NCBI RefSeq assembly: GCF_002368295.1
Contig: NZ_AP018248.1
Span: forward strand, 62,001 to 126,000
Length of the DNA: 64,000 nucleotides
Origin: Tolypothrix tenuis PCC 7101
GTDB lineage: Bacteria; Cyanobacteriota; Cyanobacteriia; Cyanobacteriales; Nostocaceae
Direction of reading: 5' to 3'
The notes under the pieces were generated by a model, which saw only the letters and a program-made list of their open reading frames with translations, searched no databases and had not been told where the DNA came from. The stretch's first letter is position 1. Every line of letters begins with the position of its first letter. A program made the translations under genes and the position numbers. This document shows positions 35,632-45,097 of this stretch, piece after piece.

Positions 35632-37209
35632 GTGATAGAGGCAGAAGTTCATTTGTCATTACATAACTTCCTGCGATCGCAGGCGGGGTTCCCTTCCTGG
35701 CCCCATCATTTGACGATGGCAAGGTTGGTAGCACGCGCCTTGCGGTTGGGACGTAGCGCCTTAATTCAAGTCGGAGCTGTTAGCGGTTATCAGGGAAGAT
35801 ATCGCACTAGTTTTATAGCATCGGCATTGATGTGGCATGGCCCTGTAATTATTGTGGCTCCGGAATCCGTGCAACAACGCCTATTAAAAGTTGAAATTCC
35901 GCGGCTACAAGAGTGGCTGCAAGCTAAAAAGCCTATTAGAACTGGTGACGATTGGCCTAGTTCTGAGTTCCAAGGGATACTGCTAACTACCCCAGCAGCT
36001 TGGTTAAGCAGACAGATAAAAAATGTGCCACATTTCCCGGAAGGGATTCCCACAATTATTGATGGAGTAGATGATTTAGAAGATTGGGTACGCCATCAGC
36101 TTACCCAAACTATTCAACCCCACGATTGGGATGAGCTGATGCTGGCTTGTCCAGAACAAGCGGATTTAATTCGTTCGGCGCGATCGCATTTGACGAAAGA
36201 ATTTTTTCAGCACCCAGCTAATCCCTACGAGTGTTATCTGATTTCTCAACTAGAAGTAGAGATTTTGCAGCGTCTATATTCAGCTTTAGATAGTACTCAA
36301 CTACCCGACGCTTGGAAAAATTTCTGGCACTACTTTCAAGACATCAACGAAAAATTCTCTCTTTTATCCCCTCAATCTCCCACCGTTCCACCTCCCCCCC
36401 TCCTCTGGGCAACAATCGCTCGTCGTCAAGGTTCATTTTCCTTACATTGCGCGCCGATTGAATTAGGAAAAATAGTCGCACCAATTTGGCGACGACAACC
36501 TGTAGTGTTTATTGGTAGTGCCTTAGAACCAGAAACAGAGGCTCCTTTGTTCCGTCAGCGTTTGGGATTGGAGGATGTCACTTGTCTGAAGTTCTCGGTA
36601 GATAGCCAAACAGAAGCTATTCAACTGTACGTACCCTATAAGTTACCTCTACCAAACACACCAGAATTTCAAGCGGCCTTTATTCATAAAGTGCGGACGC
36701 TGCTGTGTCTCAGTGCAACTGCATCAGGATTAACAGTTGTGTTAGTTGGAGATGTACCACTAAAGGCGCAAGTTGGAGCAATTCTTGCTTCTGAGTTTGG
36801 TTCGCGGGTGCAAGTAGAAAAAACTTGCTTGGATGAAAACGGGATTTTAATTAGTGGTTGGGAATTTTGGCGAGAACATCAAGGCGTTTTACCCGCACCC
36901 AATTTGTTAATTATTGCGACTTTGCCCTTGCCATCTTTAGAAAATCCCCTGGTGGCTGGTAGAGTAGCCCACTATAAGCGATCGCATCAAGATTGGTTCC
37001 GTTTATATTTATTACCCACAGCCTTAAATGAATTGCAACGTGCAGTTGCACCAGTGCGCGAAAGTCAAGGTATTGTCGCCTTACTTGATGGGCGTGTCGT
37101 TAATCGCAGCTACGGTGCACAAATTCTCTCATCTCTGAGTCCTTTGGCGCGAATTAACTACCTCGATCCCAGTCTGTTCTCCCATCCCAACGCCGAAAAT
37201 TCTGCTTAG
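35632..37209 (+). CDS. DinG/Rad3-like helicase relative with degenerate motifs
   Basis: This 525-residue protein is laid out like the DinG/XPD group: an N-terminal ATPase-like half and a C-terminal helicase half (VRTLLCLSATASGLTVVLV... and APVRESQGIVALLDGRVVNRSYG). The Walker A site, normally GxGxGKT, reads GYQGRYRTS with no Lys. The DEAH box position reads DGVDDLEDW. Catalysis is therefore doubtful. The GTG start lies 8 codons before LHNFLRSQAGFPSWPHHL. The gene ends at an STRR tract. Confidence 0.7.
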   Translation: MIEAEVHLSLHNFLRSQAGFPSWPHHLTMARLVARALRLGRSALIQVGAVSGYQGRYRTSFIASALMWHGPVIIVAPESVQQRLLKVEIPRLQEWLQAKKPIRTGDDWPSSEFQGILLTTPAAWLSRQIKNVPHFPEGIPTIIDGVDDLEDWVRHQLTQTIQPHDWDELMLACPEQADLIRSARSHLTKEFFQHPANPYECYLISQLEVEILQRLYSALDSTQLPDAWKNFWHYFQDINEKFSLLSPQSPTVPPPPLLWATIARRQGSFSLHCAPIELGKIVAPIWRRQPVVFIGSALEPETEAPLFRQRLGLEDVTCLKFSVDSQTEAIQLYVPYKLPLPNTPEFQAAFIHKVRTLLCLSATASGLTVVLVGDVPLKAQVGAILASEFGSRVQVEKTCLDENGILISGWEFWREHQGVLPAPNLLIIATLPLPSLENPLVAGRVAHYKRSHQDWFRLYLLPTALNELQRAVAPVRESQGIVALLDGRVVNRSYGAQILSSLSPLARINYLDPSLFSHPNAENSA

Positions 37210-37223
37210 TCTATATTTTTGAC

Positions 37224-37290
37224 CAATGCCCAATGCCCAATGCCCAATGCCCAATGCCCAATGCCCAATGCCCAATGCCCAATGCCCAAT
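37224..37290. repeat. CCAATGC heptamer tandem array (STRR)
   Basis: About nine 7-base units. Related runs are at 5519-5547 and 56711-56751. It is followed by the dispersed palindrome GCGTAGGCGTAGCCCGTCG (37318). Confidence 0.9.
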
Positions 37291-37495
37291 GACTATTTAC
37301 TTTTGTCAACCGCAATGCGTAGGCGTAGCCCGTCGTAGACATCGCTGCACAGCAAACGTTATCATCAGCTTATTGCGGCATTCCATGCTTCAATGGACTG
37401 CCAAAATCTCATTGGCACTGGAGATGGTATTCATTTGGAATCAATGCCAATCTACACTTAGAACATAAATGAATTGAGAATTTAAATTCCTGATT

Positions 37496-39927
37496 ATGGG
37501 TGAAGCAAAGCGTCGCGTGCGATTCGTTGTTTAGTGAATCACGGTAACCAGCCCGTACATAACTAAACCAGTCCGACAGCAGATTACTGTCACTAAGGGC
37601 TGAACTCTCGGTCAGATGCAAGTGCAAGTCTTGCCATTCAGACTCAGAATTGACTCCTTATCTGCCCACACCGAACAAGCTCGGTTCTTGTAGAGTGAAG
37701 CTGGGAACAGGGCGCAATCAGACGACCGTTGCGGGTTGACACTGGCGCTAACAGGGAGTTCCTATGATGAAACAGAGCCTAGAAAAACGACTTATTTGCA
37801 GGCAGGGCGCAACGCAAAACCCCTGACCTCACTGGAGTTTATTCCCGCCGAACACGCGTCGAGCAACGGCAAGAGTCCAGGGAATCCAGTAGTTGAATTG
37901 GCTACATCTAACGGAACAATCAATCTCTCCGAGGGAACGAAGAAAAACGAACTGTGGGTCTTGAGACGGTCGAATCTCAGGTAGCCCAGACGAGCGGAGG
38001 AACCCCCACAGTTCGGGTAGGACAGTCCGTAATTGGACTGAGGTGTTCAGAGAATACGAACCAGAGAAGAGAAAATGATTAGACACAGTAGACATACTAG
38101 TGAATCTTGGAAAGCCCTACCGTGGAAGAAATTCCGCCGAAATCTTTTCCGCCTTCAAAAGCGCGTATTTAAAGCTGTTCAAGTTGGAGACAAGCGGAAA
38201 GCGCGGTCACTCCAAAAGCTCATTCTAAAATCCACCTCGGCTCGATTTCTTGCAATAAGACAAGTATCTCAGCTAAATGCTGGTAAAAAGACTGCGGGTA
38301 TTGATGGGAAGAAATCCCTCTCATTCGAGGAACGCTTCAACCTTGAAGAATTACTAAGAATGAACAGCGGAAATTGGAAACATCAAGGACTAAGAGAAAT
38401 CCCCATCCCCAAAAAGGACGGGACTATCAGAATGCTTAAGATACCTACCATCGCGGATAGGGCTTGGCAATGCCTAGCAAAATACGCACTCGAACCAGCA
38501 CACGAAGCCACTTTCCACGCCAGGAGTTATGGGTTCAGAACTGGGCGTTCTGCCCATGATGCACAAAAATATATCTACTTGAACCTTAATTCCAAAGCGA
38601 ACGGAATAAATAAGCGAGTAATTGAACTCGATATCGAAAAGTGCTTCGACAGGATTAATCACTCAGCGATAATGGACGAACTCATTGCCCCCAAAGGCTT
38701 AAAACTCGGTATCTTCCGATGCCTCAAGGCTGGAGTCAACCCAGAATTCCCAGAACAAGGGACACCTCAAGGGGGAGTGGTCAGTCCTTTACTAGCTAAC
38801 ATCGCGCTCAACGGGATTGAGAGTATACACAGATACCACGAGAACAAAGGACAGAGAATCACTGGCAAAACTTCTGCCAGTGATATCACTGAACCATCAG
38901 TCCGATACGCGGATGACATGGTTATCATACTCCGACCCGAAGATGATGCGACAGAGATACTTGAAAGAATCAGCGAGTTCCTCCGCAAACGCGGAATGAA
39001 TGTAAGCCAAAAGAAAACCAAAATTACCGCTGCGACAGATGGGTTTGATTTCCTCGGCTGGCACTTCAAAGTCCAGAAAAACGGAAAGTTTAGATGCAAT
39101 CCCTCAGTGGATAACTTCAAAGCGTTCCGTAAGAAAGTAAAACACATCGTCAACAACTCGAACTATGGTGCTACCACAAAGGCTCTTAAATTAGCGTCGG
39201 TAGTTAGAGGCTGGAGAAATTACCATAAGTTCTGCAAGATGGACGGGTCAAAGTTATCACTTTGGTTCACGAGTCACAGAGCTTACACGGTGTTCAACAA
39301 GGAAGCAAAACAAACACGCTATTCTAGCAAAAAACTGATAGATAAAGCGTTTCCAAAAGTTTCCTATTCCGAAAACAAACACATCCCCGTCAAAGGAACT
39401 AAATCACCTTACGACGGAGATATAGCCTATTGGAGCAAACGTAACAGTAAGCTCTATGATGGAGCAACCTCTAAAGCTCTTAAAAAGCAAAACCATAGAT
39501 GTGCTTCCTGTGGTCTGAAATTCATCGGTGAAGAAAAGGTTCACCTGCACCACATCGACGGAAATCACGCCAACTGGAAGGAAAATAATCTAGAGGCAAT
39601 TCATGAGAGTTGTCACGATTACAAACACATGAGCAAAAGCGCAAGCTAAGAACATCGGGAGCCGTGTACACGGAAACGGGTACGCACGGATCTAACTGAG
39701 AGGTGCGGGGAATAATATCCCCCATCGACTCAACCAAAACCACACTGGGAGACAAATACGGTCAAGATACTCGCATCTTACCGTGGGTTCCAATTACCAA
39801 AACTCAAGGTGAACTATTTGTGCAATGGACTACTCGCGGTGCCTGGATAGGTATTGGTGTCATGGTTGCTGCTTGGGTTACCATCCGTTTTATTGGCCCC
39901 GCTTTTGGTTGGTGGCAAGTAGTGTAG
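37496..39927 (+). CDS. DUF2839-like small membrane protein, split by group II intron
   Basis: Exon 1 is 37496-37516 (codons MGEAKRR) and exon 2 is 39736-39927 (63 codons, starting KTTLGDKYGQ). Joined, they give a 70-residue protein with a basic N-terminus, a PWVPIT segment and one or two hydrophobic helices (GAWIGIGVMVAAWVTIRFIG, then PAFGWW). MGEAKRRK followed by this body is, from memory, the cyanobacterial DUF2839 family. The family's function is unknown. Expression requires splicing. Confidence 0.85.
38075..39649 (+). CDS. ltrA: group II intron reverse transcriptase/maturase with HNH domain
   Basis: This 524-residue multifunctional protein has a reverse transcriptase domain (about 75-325) with AGIDGKK, REIPIPKKDG, GFRTGRSAHDA, ELDIEKCFDRINH, GTPQGGVVSPLLAN and the catalytic YADD (RYADDMVII). 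The maturase X domain follows (about 340-430). At the C-terminus is an HNH endonuclease (CASCGLKF...HLHHIDGNHANWKENNLEAIHESCHDY). All motifs are intact, so the intron may still be mobile. ATG at 38075 follows GAAGAG. Confidence 0.95.
   Translation: MIRHSRHTSESWKALPWKKFRRNLFRLQKRVFKAVQVGDKRKARSLQKLILKSTSARFLAIRQVSQLNAGKKTAGIDGKKSLSFEERFNLEELLRMNSGNWKHQGLREIPIPKKDGTIRMLKIPTIADRAWQCLAKYALEPAHEATFHARSYGFRTGRSAHDAQKYIYLNLNSKANGINKRVIELDIEKCFDRINHSAIMDELIAPKGLKLGIFRCLKAGVNPEFPEQGTPQGGVVSPLLANIALNGIESIHRYHENKGQRITGKTSASDITEPSVRYADDMVIILRPEDDATEILERISEFLRKRGMNVSQKKTKITAATDGFDFLGWHFKVQKNGKFRCNPSVDNFKAFRKKVKHIVNNSNYGATTKALKLASVVRGWRNYHKFCKMDGSKLSLWFTSHRAYTVFNKEAKQTRYSSKKLIDKAFPKVSYSENKHIPVKGTKSPYDGDIAYWSKRNSKLYDGATSKALKKQNHRCASCGLKFIGEEKVHLHHIDGNHANWKENNLEAIHESCHDYKHMSKSAS
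39659..39735 (+). ncRNA. group II intron domains V and VI
   Basis: Domain V is the 34-base hairpin 39659-39692, starting GAGCCGTGTAC and ending GGTACGCACGGATC; the AGC triad is present. Domain VI (about 39696-39732) pairs TGAG/CTCA, GGTG/CATC and CGGGG/CCCC. A 3'-side bulge GA places the branch-point A eight bases before the 3' splice site. Confidence 0.85.
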
Positions 39928-40957
39928 TCTCTTAAGATTGGGGACTGGGGATTAGCATTTTTACTCAGCACTCACAACTCTTGGAAAGACGCGATTAATC
40001 GCGTCTCTCAAACTCAGCAACGCCAGTTGCTACAACGGAGGGAACCTCCGCAACGCACTGGCTCCTCAGCACTCAGGACTATTTTCCACACAGAGTTAAT
40101 TTAAATTTATAAAGGGGCACAATAATCCTGTGCCCCTAACTTATGTATGTGGATATGATCCCCAATCCAAAATCCAAATCCCAAACGCTCAAACATGAAC
40201 TTTTTTGTATGTTATGTTACATTTGATTGTCATTGCCAAGATATTTTCGGTAGCTTAAACAACATTTCGCTATGATGTCAAAAGCCGTAAAAATCTTGCC
40301 TAAATGGCAACATAAATCTTCTAACTTTAGTTATTCTCAGTATTAAATCTACCAAACTTGGTTTTATATTTAGCATCTAGCCAACCAAGCGTATAAGTAT
40401 AAACAAATACTGCTAAAGCAGCTTGCTTCTGAAATTGCCAGTCTAAAAGTTACACGTCATCTGCCAAAAGTTAGATATGTGAAAAAATGTGACTCTGCGT
40501 ACCCAATCCGGGGCAATATCAAGCAGATGTTAGAGAATAAACAAGTTATTAAGCCAGTATTTGACATTGAGGCTACAAAAAACAGCCTGAAAGCCTTTAC
40601 TAGTAATAGATTGGGCTATTCTGGCAGATAGAGATACAATATGTATCTTTCTATATGGTTGACTAGTGGCAAATTTGAGTTACTCTTAAATCGGATCGGT
40701 TCTCATAAGCATCTAAGCTGACAGAACCACATAAAGACAATCTTAAGTTTAAATATTCTGTCAGATATTTGGACTTCTTAAACTGAATACTTTGATACGG
40801 CATCAAAAACCGTTATCTACTACCCTAGCAAGATAGTCAATAAATAGACTACGTAAATGGATGGTTATTGTAATGGATAGTTTACAATACCAGAGGAAGA
40901 GAAAATCTAAAGAAAATATAAAAGAACTCAAATGACCGTGGTGTCTGGAGGAAAAAA
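39928..40957. other. 1030-bp gap with repeats and possible coding remnant
   Basis: It contains the 18-bp palindrome (39988-40005) and a GCCAGTTGCTACAACG...GCACTGGC palindrome (about 40018-40063, repeated near 47086). From about 40345 to 40631 an open stretch on the plus strand reads coding-like (HLPKVRYVKKC...YPIRGNIKQM) but has no ATG and opens after a TAG. It may be a gene remnant. The DUF1815 promoter is presumably near the right edge. Confidence 0.4.
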
Positions 40958-41305
40958 GTGTTTCTAAGACTAGCGCATCAACATCGGCAATTCGTTCAAG
41001 ACTTGGTAATGAACCTACAAGCATTAGCAATTGTACTGGAACGACGTGGATATCCGGCTTCTTGTTATACCTGTGGTGACCAAATGAATAGTGCTTCATT
41101 TATGGTCAGCTTGGGAGATAATCACCTAATTCGGTTTTTAGTATCTGACTATGGGATTACCTGGACAGAAATGCGGGATGACCGTGAATTAATGAAATTA
41201 GAAGGTGCAGAGGCGATTAATCAGCTACAAGAACTTGCTAATATTGTCAAGCACCAATCTGGGGCAATCTCCACAGCTAACAAAACCTTAGCCAAGAAGT
41301 TTTAA
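40958..41305 (+). CDS. DUF1815 family protein
   Basis: This 115-residue cyanobacterial protein opens MFLRLAHQHRQFVQDLVMNL and contains YTCGDQMNSASFMVSLGD and DYGITWTEMRDDRELMKL, which I recognise as DUF1815. It starts with GTG, with an excellent GGAGG ribosome-binding site 7 bases upstream. Function unknown; soluble. Confidence 0.88.
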   Translation: MFLRLAHQHRQFVQDLVMNLQALAIVLERRGYPASCYTCGDQMNSASFMVSLGDNHLIRFLVSDYGITWTEMRDDRELMKLEGAEAINQLQELANIVKHQSGAISTANKTLAKKF

Positions 41306-41471
41306 GGATTCTTGGTCGAATGGGTTATTTACGAAAAAGCGTCAAGCACTATCTGGTAATTGGGAATCGGTAATTTTGGGTGATTTTGCCCATTGATTAC
41401 CTATTCACTCTTACCATTAATTGATTGTTTTATTGCTGATATCAGCCACAGACTTAAAAAACTCGAAGTTA

Positions 41472-43547
41472 TTACAATCCATTACCAATTAAAATGAAAG
41501 GTGCCCAATAGTAAGGATGGCTCAAACCACTACTCGTTGCTATGGGAACATTTTTATTTTTTACCTTAGAGTCTGCATGAATCAATGCAATTTGTGCTTG
41601 CCTGAGGGCTTCGGCTTTTGTCAGCTTACCTGGGGATAACAAGGCATAAAAAGCGCTCATCAATGCTTGAGTACCGCCGTCATCTACAGACCATAAGGAA
41701 GCAATAGTTGCTCTAGCGCCTGTTTTTTGCATCTGGTAGCCAAACCCTAAAATCTCTTCACCGTTACCTAATTTGCCTCCCAAACCTGTTTCGCAAGCGC
41801 TTAAAACTACCAAATCGACATTAGTTAAAGACCAGTTGGCGACATCTCTGAGGTTCACGCGATCGCCATTGCCAAATAAGATAAATGAATCCTCGGGTTT
41901 ACCTACCACAAAGGCTGCATGGGTAGCAAAATGGACAATGGAATAATCATCCATTTGCGGTATAGTCGCTTTGGGACTGAAAGCTTCATCAATTAGTTTT
42001 TGTGTTCCGGGGATCGTAGCTGCTAAACCTTCCACTTCTTGACCGGCAAATGGTAAGCCAGAAAAAGCTAGCCTTTGATTACCCACCTCAACTTGATAGT
42101 TACCCTTAGTAAAAGCGCCAGCTAAAACCCGCAAACTTGATGCTGGTGGAGTATTAAAGTTCGTGAGACTAGCAGCAGTGATGTAGTTAACACTGAAGCG
42201 TTCTACCAGCCATTGTTTGCCATCATGTAAAGCAGCCAGAGGAATATAGCGTAACTGATCGTCAGGTGCGTACATCAAATTCGTTGCGCCTGAAGCTTTA
42301 ATTTCATTTTCTATAGGTTTAATTAGCCAGTTATATAACTGGTTAGCTGTCTTGATGACTGTGTCGTTACGTTCAGGAGTTTGTAGCTGCTGGCGAAAGG
42401 TAGCAATTGTTTGGTTGAGCTGTTCGCGTGTGACGGCAACTTTACGATGAATTGGTACAGATTCTGGGCTAACAACAACCAATTCCAAGTTATCATCCAA
42501 GACCAAAGGATAGATGAGGATTGATTTTTGCGATAAACGAGCCAAATTATCTCTCAGTTCGTTGATACTGGCCAAATCTAAACTTTGTCGCTTGGCTGTA
42601 ACGCTAAGTTGCTCTAGTTGTGTCTTAACTGCTGGACTAGCAATAAAATTGTTAAATTGCTCTAAAAGTTTCTGCTGATCTAATACTAATTGCTCGATCC
42701 TCTGTTTTTGTGCTGGCGATCGCTGTTCGGGTGCAATTTTACGAAGTTTTGTTAACTCTTTACCTAGTTCTACAGCATTATTCCCAGTTTGCTCTAACTG
42801 TTGTTTAAGTGCTTTTTCTCCTGGGGCAATCTCAATACCTTTAGCGGTGCGTTGATTACCTGGTACATCTTTCAGAAATCCCTCGAGTTCTTCAACTTTG
42901 AGGAGATCCATACTCCGTTGTGCTTCTACTACACGTCCTTGCTTCAGGAGTTTTTCCCCCAAAATTCGATATGTTTGGGCAACAGTAACGTTATAAGCAT
43001 CTGGTTGCGGCGCAGAAAGTACTGCTGGATTTAGACGCGCAATTTCACGATTAATTAAACAATGCTTGTAAAAGAAAATTGCTAACTCTGGTTGGTTTTG
43101 AATATCAAATAAGTAACCGATATTACTATAAGTTTTACCCAATTGGACGCGATCGCCAATTTCTCTATTAATGAATAAAGCTTGCTGATAAGACTGGAGT
43201 GCTTGTGAGTAGTTAGCTTGTTTTTGGTATAACCTGCCAATATTATTTAGGGTGACAGCTTCCCAAAAACGTTCTCCTTTGTCTTGGCTAATCTCTAAAC
43301 CTTTCTCTAATTTCTGTAATGCTTCTTTAAATTGACCTTGCTGCAAGATATTAACAGCCTCGTCATTTAGCAGTTTGATTTCTGATTCTTGCTGATTCTG
43401 CGGTGAAACCTGAGGTGTTGCTGTTGAGCCTTGTTGTGTGCTGACAGGGGAATTTACCTGTTTATTATCTAGGTTTGTACAACTAGAAACTAGAAAGACC
43501 AGGATAGAAAAGGCAAAAAAATTGAATCGCTGAAAATAAGACCGCAT
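41472..43547 (-). CDS. TPR-CHAT lipoprotein
   Basis: This 691-residue protein has a lipoprotein signal with the lipobox LVSSC (Cys23). TPR units follow (about 60-200; ALQKLEKGLEIS, ALQSYQQALFINREIGDR). After a helical linker (210-340), a caspase-like CHAT domain fills the C-terminal 280 residues. It holds the catalytic His (SIVHFATHAAF) and Cys (VVLSACETGLGG). It is probably an extracytoplasmic protease or protease-like sensor. Many filamentous cyanobacteria have numerous paralogues. No substrate gene is adjacent. Confidence 0.88.
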   Translation of the reverse strand: MRSYFQRFNFFAFSILVFLVSSCTNLDNKQVNSPVSTQQGSTATPQVSPQNQQESEIKLLNDEAVNILQQGQFKEALQKLEKGLEISQDKGERFWEAVTLNNIGRLYQKQANYSQALQSYQQALFINREIGDRVQLGKTYSNIGYLFDIQNQPELAIFFYKHCLINREIARLNPAVLSAPQPDAYNVTVAQTYRILGEKLLKQGRVVEAQRSMDLLKVEELEGFLKDVPGNQRTAKGIEIAPGEKALKQQLEQTGNNAVELGKELTKLRKIAPEQRSPAQKQRIEQLVLDQQKLLEQFNNFIASPAVKTQLEQLSVTAKRQSLDLASINELRDNLARLSQKSILIYPLVLDDNLELVVVSPESVPIHRKVAVTREQLNQTIATFRQQLQTPERNDTVIKTANQLYNWLIKPIENEIKASGATNLMYAPDDQLRYIPLAALHDGKQWLVERFSVNYITAASLTNFNTPPASSLRVLAGAFTKGNYQVEVGNQRLAFSGLPFAGQEVEGLAATIPGTQKLIDEAFSPKATIPQMDDYSIVHFATHAAFVVGKPEDSFILFGNGDRVNLRDVANWSLTNVDLVVLSACETGLGGKLGNGEEILGFGYQMQKTGARATIASLWSVDDGGTQALMSAFYALLSPGKLTKAEALRQAQIALIHADSKVKNKNVPIATSSGLSHPYYWAPFILIGNGL

Positions 43548-44101
43548 AACAAAACACTCCCGATTTTGGGGAGCGTAGATGCTGAACTTTTAAATTTTAC
43601 ACATTTTCCCAGAAATTTATGCTCAAACTTTAGTTTTGGCTAAATACAGTTCAGTTAGGAAAATTAATTGATAACAAAACCAAAAAACTAGTTATTCAAC
43701 AAAAAACCGAACAATAATTTTGGAGGGGGTTTGGGGGACGCAACCGTCACCCAATCGGGGGTTTGGGGGAGAATCCCCCAAGTATTCTGGCTTCTTTAAT
43801 AAGTGACAAATCAATGGCTAATCAGCTTAACTGAACTGTATTGAGTTTTGGCTGGCTTTTAATTCCACAATCGACAAGAGTTTACTGACGGTAGTCAATT
43901 GTAGAGAAGAAACTAGTTCTCATCAGGGTTGAGAGGAAATATACAACAGTACCTACCCTGCAAAAATTGCTCTGATGCTGCAACTTTAGTGCTAGCTATT
44001 GTTTTTGATCCCAAAATAGAAAAGAGTTGGCTTGAACAAGTCTTGAATAATTGTGTCAAGCTATTCAATGTGAAAATTTACAGCTATTCAAAAATTGCAA
44101 G
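43548..44101. other. 554-bp divergent gap with a 202-bp miniature element
   Basis: It separates the CHAT gene from the thioesterase gene and contains the element at 43642-43843. A frame at 43929-44165 overlaps the thioesterase start in another phase and is not credible. Confidence 0.5.
43642..43843 (+). mobile_element. 202-bp miniature element, copy 3 (reference copy)
   Basis: AATACAGTTCAGTTA is a perfect 15-bp terminal inverted repeat. The 10-bp direct repeat AGTTTTGGCT flanks it exactly (43632-43641 and 43844-43853). The core carries GGGGGTTTGGGGGA twice and GGGGGAGAATCCCCC. It has no coding capacity. Confidence 0.92.
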
Positions 44102-44602
44102 ATGTCACAAGCACAATCAAGTCAACCCCAATTACCACCAACTAGTGCCATTGACAGTCCATTAAATCATACATCTGAAAATTGGTTCGCTTATCCTGTA
44201 AGAGTCCAACCCCACCACACCGATTATGCAGGAGTTGTCTGGCATGGTACATACATAAATTGGATGGAAGAAGCACGAATAGAATGTTTGCGGTCTATTG
44301 GTATTGAATATGTAGATTTAGTGGCTTTAGGCTGCGATTTACCAGTTGTAGAACTTTCCGTGCGCTACCATCGGTCTATTCAATTAGGTAAAGCGGTATT
44401 AGTTAAGACACGCATGGCTGATGTCACAGGTGTACGAATTAATTGGGATTACGCTATCACCTCCACTGATGGGCAGGAACTCTACGCAACTGCTAAAGTA
44501 ACTTTAGTAGCGTTAGACCGGGAACGAGGTAAAATCATGCGTCAGCTACCTGCAAGCGTCAAAGATGCATTAGCAAGAGTTTCTTTATTACAAAATAACT
44601 AA
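44102..44602 (+). CDS. hotdog-fold acyl-CoA thioesterase (4HBT/YbgC type)
   Basis: The product is a 166-residue protein starting MSQAQSSQPQLPP at 44102. The first 28 residues are polar and probably disordered. The hotdog domain contains HHTDYAGVVWHGTYINWMEE, with the catalytic Asp of the YbgC group, and RYHRSIQLGKAVLVKT. The cyanobacterial relative Slr0204 hydrolyses dihydroxynaphthoyl-CoA in phylloquinone synthesis. That role is possible here but not proven by sequence alone. Confidence 0.85.
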   Translation: MSQAQSSQPQLPPTSAIDSPLNHTSENWFAYPVRVQPHHTDYAGVVWHGTYINWMEEARIECLRSIGIEYVDLVALGCDLPVVELSVRYHRSIQLGKAVLVKTRMADVTGVRINWDYAITSTDGQELYATAKVTLVALDRERGKIMRQLPASVKDALARVSLLQNN

Positions 44603-44620
44603 CTAAGAAGGGTGAAGGAT

Positions 44621-44660
44621 AAAGTATGAAAGTTGTGCTACTTCATCCTTCATACTTTTT
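44621..44660. terminator. bidirectional terminator
   Basis: AAAGTATGAA (44621-44630) pairs with TTCATACTTT (44649-44658), then T-rich sequence follows on the plus strand. It lies between the convergent thioesterase gene and a small membrane protein gene. Confidence 0.65.
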
Positions 44661-44856
44661 ATTTACCACTACGTATTTGCGAGAGCGTTTGCGGTAAATT
44701 AGCGATCATATCCCAAATATCTTGGGGAGTAATACCAAAACTGATATTTAATAAGATGAGAATCGCCGCTACAGTCAGTGCAGTCCTGATAGTTGTCTTG
44801 ACGATTTTCCACAAGATTGCAAATACGATCCAAGCTAAAATTAGGGTAGGAATCAT
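44659..44856 (-). CDS. 65-residue small membrane protein
   Basis: It has two hydrophobic helices (ILAWIVFAILWKI and TALTVAAILILLNISFG) and an amphipathic C-terminus (PQDIWDMIANLPQTLSQI). The minus strand is chosen over an overlapping plus frame because of its coherent membrane topology and the adjoining terminator. Function unknown. Confidence 0.65.
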   Translation of the reverse strand: MIPTLILAWIVFAILWKIVKTTIRTALTVAAILILLNISFGITPQDIWDMIANLPQTLSQIRSGK

Positions 44857-45097
44857 AAGTATAAATTAACAAATCACCCTCTTAGTCAAGAGGGCCTTAA
44901 TTTAGAAGGAATAAATTTTTTGTGCTAACAATTACGACTGCGAAAGCTAAGTTCTAGCTTTTGATGCGAGAGATTCTGTGAATTATACCAGAAAGTTACC
45001 CAAAAAATTAACGCGAAGTAATAATTTTTGCAAATTTGTGGAAAATATTGTCAGGGTGTAGGGGAAAGAGCAGTATTTTCTCAGAACTCAGCACGCA

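Larger units (their letters stand above)
37517..39735 (+). mobile_element. complete group II intron, 2219 bp
   Basis: It starts GTGCGATTCG, a group II 5' consensus, directly after codon 7 of the host gene. Domains I-III occupy 37517-38070, the maturase gene lies in domain IV, and domains V and VI are at 39659-39735. Splicing here restores the host frame exactly. No exon-binding sequence could be fixed by eye. It is likely a chloroplast-like (CL) class ribozyme retroelement. Confidence 0.92.

Noticed and set aside
37226..37468. 80-codon plus frame over the CCAATGC array
   Set aside because: Reads MPNAQCP repeats from STRR DNA and runs through dispersed palindromes.
41472..43547. TPR-CHAT as a type III-E CRISPR (craspase) component
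   Set aside because: It has a lipoprotein signal, is 6 kb from the array and no Cas7-11 is present; it fits the ordinary exported cyanobacterial TPR-CHAT group.
43929..44165. 78-codon plus frame overlapping the thioesterase start
   Set aside because: Out of phase with a clear family N-terminus; probably accidental.
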